Assembly (NCBI GenBank): GCA_037440525.1 | Contig: JBBITW010000152.1 | Coordinates: 1 to 8,342, forward strand | Reading direction: 5' to 3' | DNA: 8,342 nt | Source of the DNA: JBBITW01 sp037440525 | GTDB lineage: Bacteria; Desulfobacterota; BSN033; UBA1163 | Shown: positions 5,968-8,342 of the stretch, piece after piece | Layout of the letters: each line of letters begins with the position of its first letter | Position numbering within the stretch: the stretch's first letter is position 1 | The notes under the pieces: model-generated | What the model saw: only the letters and a program-made list of their open reading frames with translations | The model's database searches: none | Told to the model about the DNA's origin: nothing | Position numbers and translations under genes: made by a program

Positions 5968-6905
5968 GCGAAAAAGGGCTTAAGATTGGAACCCGAGCAA
6001 GCAAGCTTGCCCTCTTTCAGGCAAACTGGGTAAAGGATAGACTGGCGGAGAGATATCCTGATCTGCGGGTAACAATTATCAAAATTAAAACAACAGGAGA
6101 TAAGATTCAAAATTCCCCTCTTTCAAAGATAGGAGGAAAGGGTCTTTTCGTTAAAGAGATAGAAGAGGCATTGATTCGAAAAAGTATAGATCTTGCTGTC
6201 CATAGCATTAAAGATGTTCCTACTGAATTACCCGAAGGGCTTCATCTCGGGGTTATTACGAAAAGGGAAGATCCGAGGGATGTGCTTATTTCAAAAGAAG
6301 GAGTGGGCTTGAAGGCTCTTCACCATGGAGCAAGGGTCGGAACAAGCAGTCTGAGAAGGCAATCCCAGCTTCTACATTTCAGAGCTGATCTCTCAGTGAT
6401 TCCTCTCAGGGGAAATTTAGACACCCGATTAAGAAAGCTTGAATCAATGGAGTTTGACGGAATTGTATTGGCATATGCAGGGGTAAAGAGGCTTGGACTT
6501 GAAGAAAGAATCACAGAGATCATCCCTGTGGAAATCCTCCTGCCTGCGATTGGACAAGGTGCATTGGGTATCGAGACAAGGATTGAAGACAAAGAGGTTC
6601 ATGAAAAGATTGGCTTTCTCAATGACGAAGAAACATCCATCTCTCTAACCTCCGAGAGGTCATTTCTTAAGAGATTGGGAGGTGGGTGTCAGGTTCCCAT
6701 AGCAGCCCTCGGCAGGGTTGCCGAGGGGGTTTTAAAACTCGAGGGGATGGTAGGGACAATCGATGGCAAAAAAATCTTGAGAAGATACATTGAAGGACCG
6801 ATAGAAAAGGCTGAGTCTCTTGGTATTGAATTGGCAGAGAGGCTCTTGAAAGAAGGTGCAGAAGAGATTCTCAGGGAGATATATAAGATAGGAAATGAAG
6901 GATAG
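5964..6905 (+). CDS. hemC: Porphobilinogen deaminase (hydroxymethylbilane synthase)
   Basis: Cytosolic enzyme that joins four porphobilinogens into hydroxymethylbilane on a covalent dipyrromethane cofactor. The 313-aa protein has all landmarks: IGTRASKLALFQAN near the N-terminus, catalytic Asp84 in HSIKDVPTELP, the arginine-rich GTSSLRRQSQ and RGNLDTRLRKLE stretches that bind substrate carboxylates, and cofactor Cys242 in LGGGCQVP. D84 and C242 fall at the E. coli numbering. The start is ATG 5964, which overlaps the preceding stop as ATGA; AGGA (5956-5959) is a weak Shine-Dalgarno. An upstream in-frame ATG at 5931 would add 11 unrelated residues. It overlaps hemD by 11 bp. No oddities. Confidence 0.98.
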   Translation: MSEKGLKIGTRASKLALFQANWVKDRLAERYPDLRVTIIKIKTTGDKIQNSPLSKIGGKGLFVKEIEEALIRKSIDLAVHSIKDVPTELPEGLHLGVITKREDPRDVLISKEGVGLKALHHGARVGTSSLRRQSQLLHFRADLSVIPLRGNLDTRLRKLESMEFDGIVLAYAGVKRLGLEERITEIIPVEILLPAIGQGALGIETRIEDKEVHEKIGFLNDEETSISLTSERSFLKRLGGGCQVPIAALGRVAEGVLKLEGMVGTIDGKKILRRYIEGPIEKAESLGIELAERLLKEGAEEILREIYKIGNEG

Positions 6906-7695
6906 ACCACTTTTTGGAAAAAAGATATTAATAACCCGTGCCCGTGATCAATCATCTGCCTTTGCAAAAATGCTTATGAACCTCGGTGCAAAGGTAATCG
7001 AATTTCCTACAATTGAGATTTCTCCTCCCTCAAGCTGGAAGGGGGTTGACAATGCAATAGCGAATTTAGAATCCTTCCACTGGATCATATTTACAAGTGC
7101 TAATGGCGTAAATTTCTTTTTTCAAAGGTTAGAGGAAAAGGGGAAAGATCTATTGCCCCCATCCATTAAGATCTGTGCAATTGGTCCTGCTACAGCTGAT
7201 CAGATAGTGAAAAGAGGGATTCGTGTTAATTATATGCCCAAAGAATTTATTGCCGAGGCAATCCTTAAAGGATTTGAGAAAAAGGGAATTTCCGGGAGAA
7301 GAATCCTTATCGCAAGGGCCAAAAAGGCAAGGGATATCCTTCCGGTAGGTCTAAATAAGCTTGGGGCGGAGGTTAAAGTCGTTGAGACTTATCGAACTAT
7401 AAAACCAAAAGGGGCAGGGAGATTAAAAAGGATTCTCGAAGATGAAGAGATCGATGTTATTGCCTTTACATCCTCTTCTACTGTTACGCACTTTGTTCAA
7501 CTTCTAAAAGGAGAAAATCTTAAAAGACTCTTAAAAAATATTCTTATTGCATGTATTGGGCCTATTACTTCTAAAACAGCAAGGGATTCAGGGCTTACTG
7601 TCCAGATACAGCCCAGTGAATATACTATCCCAGCCCTTACTAAGGCAATAGCCCAATACTTTAAGCCTTCTTTTAATAAAAGAAATGGGAAATAA
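6895..7695 (+). CDS. hemD: Uroporphyrinogen-III synthase
   Basis: Cyclises hydroxymethylbilane, with inversion of ring D, to uroporphyrinogen III. The 266-aa protein shows the two-lobe HemD fold. Lobe 1 opens with GKKILITRARDQSSAF...GAKVIEFPTIEI, then WIIFTSANGVNFF. Lobe 2 has RRILIARAKKARDILP, LGAEVKVVETYRT, VIAFTSSSTVTHF, and a final CIGPITSKTARDSGL...YTIPALTKAI. Sequence conservation in this family is low, but these paired motifs and the position directly after hemC make the call secure. It is stand-alone, without the SUMT (CobA) methyltransferase domain that is often fused to it in related bacteria. The start ATG 6895 lies inside the end of hemC, with GGA-type purines just before it. Confidence 0.96.
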   Translation: MKDRPLFGKKILITRARDQSSAFAKMLMNLGAKVIEFPTIEISPPSSWKGVDNAIANLESFHWIIFTSANGVNFFFQRLEEKGKDLLPPSIKICAIGPATADQIVKRGIRVNYMPKEFIAEAILKGFEKKGISGRRILIARAKKARDILPVGLNKLGAEVKVVETYRTIKPKGAGRLKRILEDEEIDVIAFTSSSTVTHFVQLLKGENLKRLLKNILIACIGPITSKTARDSGLTVQIQPSEYTIPALTKAIAQYFKPSFNKRNGK

Positions 7696-7700
7696 CCAGG

Positions 7701-8315
7701 ATGGAGAAGAATCCAATCGAATTGATTATCTTTGATCTGGGCAATGTAATTCTACCTTTTAACCACTATCAAATCGCAGAAAAGCTCTCAAGATTTTCTG
7801 AAAATGAACAATTTAGAGACCCTGAGACAATATTCAATTTTCTCTTTGATTTTGGGAAAGGGGCGATAAATGGCTATGAAGTTGGAAAGGTTTCTTCTCT
7901 AAAATTTTTCGAATCACTAAAAGAATCTTTGAGCCTATCCATATCATTTAAAGAATTTGTTCCTATCTGGAATGATATCTTCTGGGAAGATGAAAAGGTA
8001 TCTGAAATCATATACTCTTTGAGGGGGAAAAAGAGGCTTTGTCTTCTTTCAAATACCAACCCCCTCCACTTCGAATACATTCTATCAAAATTTCATGTCA
8101 TCAAGGTCTTTGATAAATGGATTCTTTCCCATGAAGTTGGATTTAAGAAGCCTGCAATTGAGATTTATCAAATTGCAATAAAATGGGCATCGGTTGAACC
8201 TAAAAGAATCCTTTTCATCGACGACATAAAAAAACATGTCGAAGTGGCCGTCTCTTTAGGTATGCAGGGTATCCATTTTATCTCAGCCGAAAAGTTAAAA
8301 GAGGATTTATTTTAA
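7701..8315 (+). CDS. HAD-superfamily hydrolase, YihX-like (possible sugar-1-phosphate phosphatase)
   Basis: A 204-aa cytosolic HAD subfamily IA protein. Motif I is FDLGNVI with nucleophile Asp12; the usual second Asp is Gly14, as in E. coli YihX. A helical cap (about residues 20-95) follows. Motif II is LLSNTNPLH (Ser117), motif III is KKP (Lys150), and motif IV is FIDD (Asp174, Asp175). The catalytic set is otherwise complete. The LSNTN-x-LH and DLGNVI wording closely resembles E. coli YihX (HAD4), an alpha-D-glucose-1-phosphate phosphatase. HAD substrate calls from sequence are weak, so other phosphate esters are possible. It starts 5 nt after the hemD stop, so it is co-transcribed; GGGA (7687-7690) is a loose Shine-Dalgarno. 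Length is normal and both ends are intact. Confidence 0.88.
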   Translation: MEKNPIELIIFDLGNVILPFNHYQIAEKLSRFSENEQFRDPETIFNFLFDFGKGAINGYEVGKVSSLKFFESLKESLSLSISFKEFVPIWNDIFWEDEKVSEIIYSLRGKKRLCLLSNTNPLHFEYILSKFHVIKVFDKWILSHEVGFKKPAIEIYQIAIKWASVEPKRILFIDDIKKHVEVAVSLGMQGIHFISAEKLKEDLF

Positions 8316-8316
8316 T

Positions 8317-8342
8317 GTAGGGGCAACCTCTATGGCTTACCG
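8317..8342. repeat. Imperfect palindromic repeat at window end
   Basis: GTAGGGGCAACC (8317-8328), then TCTAT, then GGCTTACC (8334-8341) form an imperfect inverted repeat directly after the HAD stop. It resembles the dispersed GTAGGGGCAACC/GGTTGCCC style of palindrome. It is cut by the window edge, so its length and any terminator role cannot be judged. Confidence 0.35.

Overview
The window is a bacterial chromosome segment of low to moderate GC, with every supported gene on the + strand. It holds one stand-alone gene (an Old Yellow Enzyme-type iron-sulfur flavoprotein), a repeat-rich intergenic element, a small unknown ORF, and then a tight cluster running ccsA/hemX - hemA - galT-like - hemC - hemD - HAD phosphatase. 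Glutamyl-tRNA reductase means that the cell makes 5-aminolevulinate by the C5 route. A System II (CcsA-type) cytochrome c assembly protein beside hemA, followed by hemC and hemD, is an order familiar from Desulfobacterota ('deltaproteobacteria'), Nitrospirota and relatives. That lineage is an inference from gene order and gene style; nothing here fixes the species.

Layout. Bases 1-110 hold pieces of dispersed palindromic repeats. About 145-173 is a candidate sigma70-type promoter, followed by a good Shine-Dalgarno and a 655-aa FadH-like oxidoreductase (225-2192). Its key active-site pair and its cluster spacing both differ from the textbook enzyme. The 274-base gap 2193-2466 is dominated by a MITE-like structure: four degenerate 8-nt units on each side, in inverted orientation, around a hairpin-rich core. 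A 71-aa ORF of unknown function (2467-2682) precedes ccsA (start chosen at 2773).

From 4969 onward the genes overlap or nearly abut (hemA/galT 14 bp, galT/hemC ATGA, hemC/hemD 11 bp, hemD/HAD 5-bp gap), so hemA to the HAD gene is almost certainly one translationally coupled transcript. HemA, HemC and HemD supply three of the steps from Glu-tRNA to uroporphyrinogen III. The steps for glutamate-1-semialdehyde aminomutase (HemL) and porphobilinogen synthase (HemB) are not in the window. CcsA handles haem for cytochrome c maturation.

The least expected part is the pair of apparent sugar-phosphate enzymes inside or at the end of the haem operon. The GalT-family protein has a C-terminus that resembles plant ADP-glucose phosphorylase more than classical GalT. 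The YihX-like HAD protein belongs to a type known to hydrolyse alpha-glucose-1-phosphate. Together they could form a short sugar-nucleotide to glucose-1-phosphate to glucose route, but this is a hypothesis. The window ends inside another imperfect palindromic repeat. I saw no tRNA, rRNA, CRISPR array, transposase or convincing intrinsic terminator.
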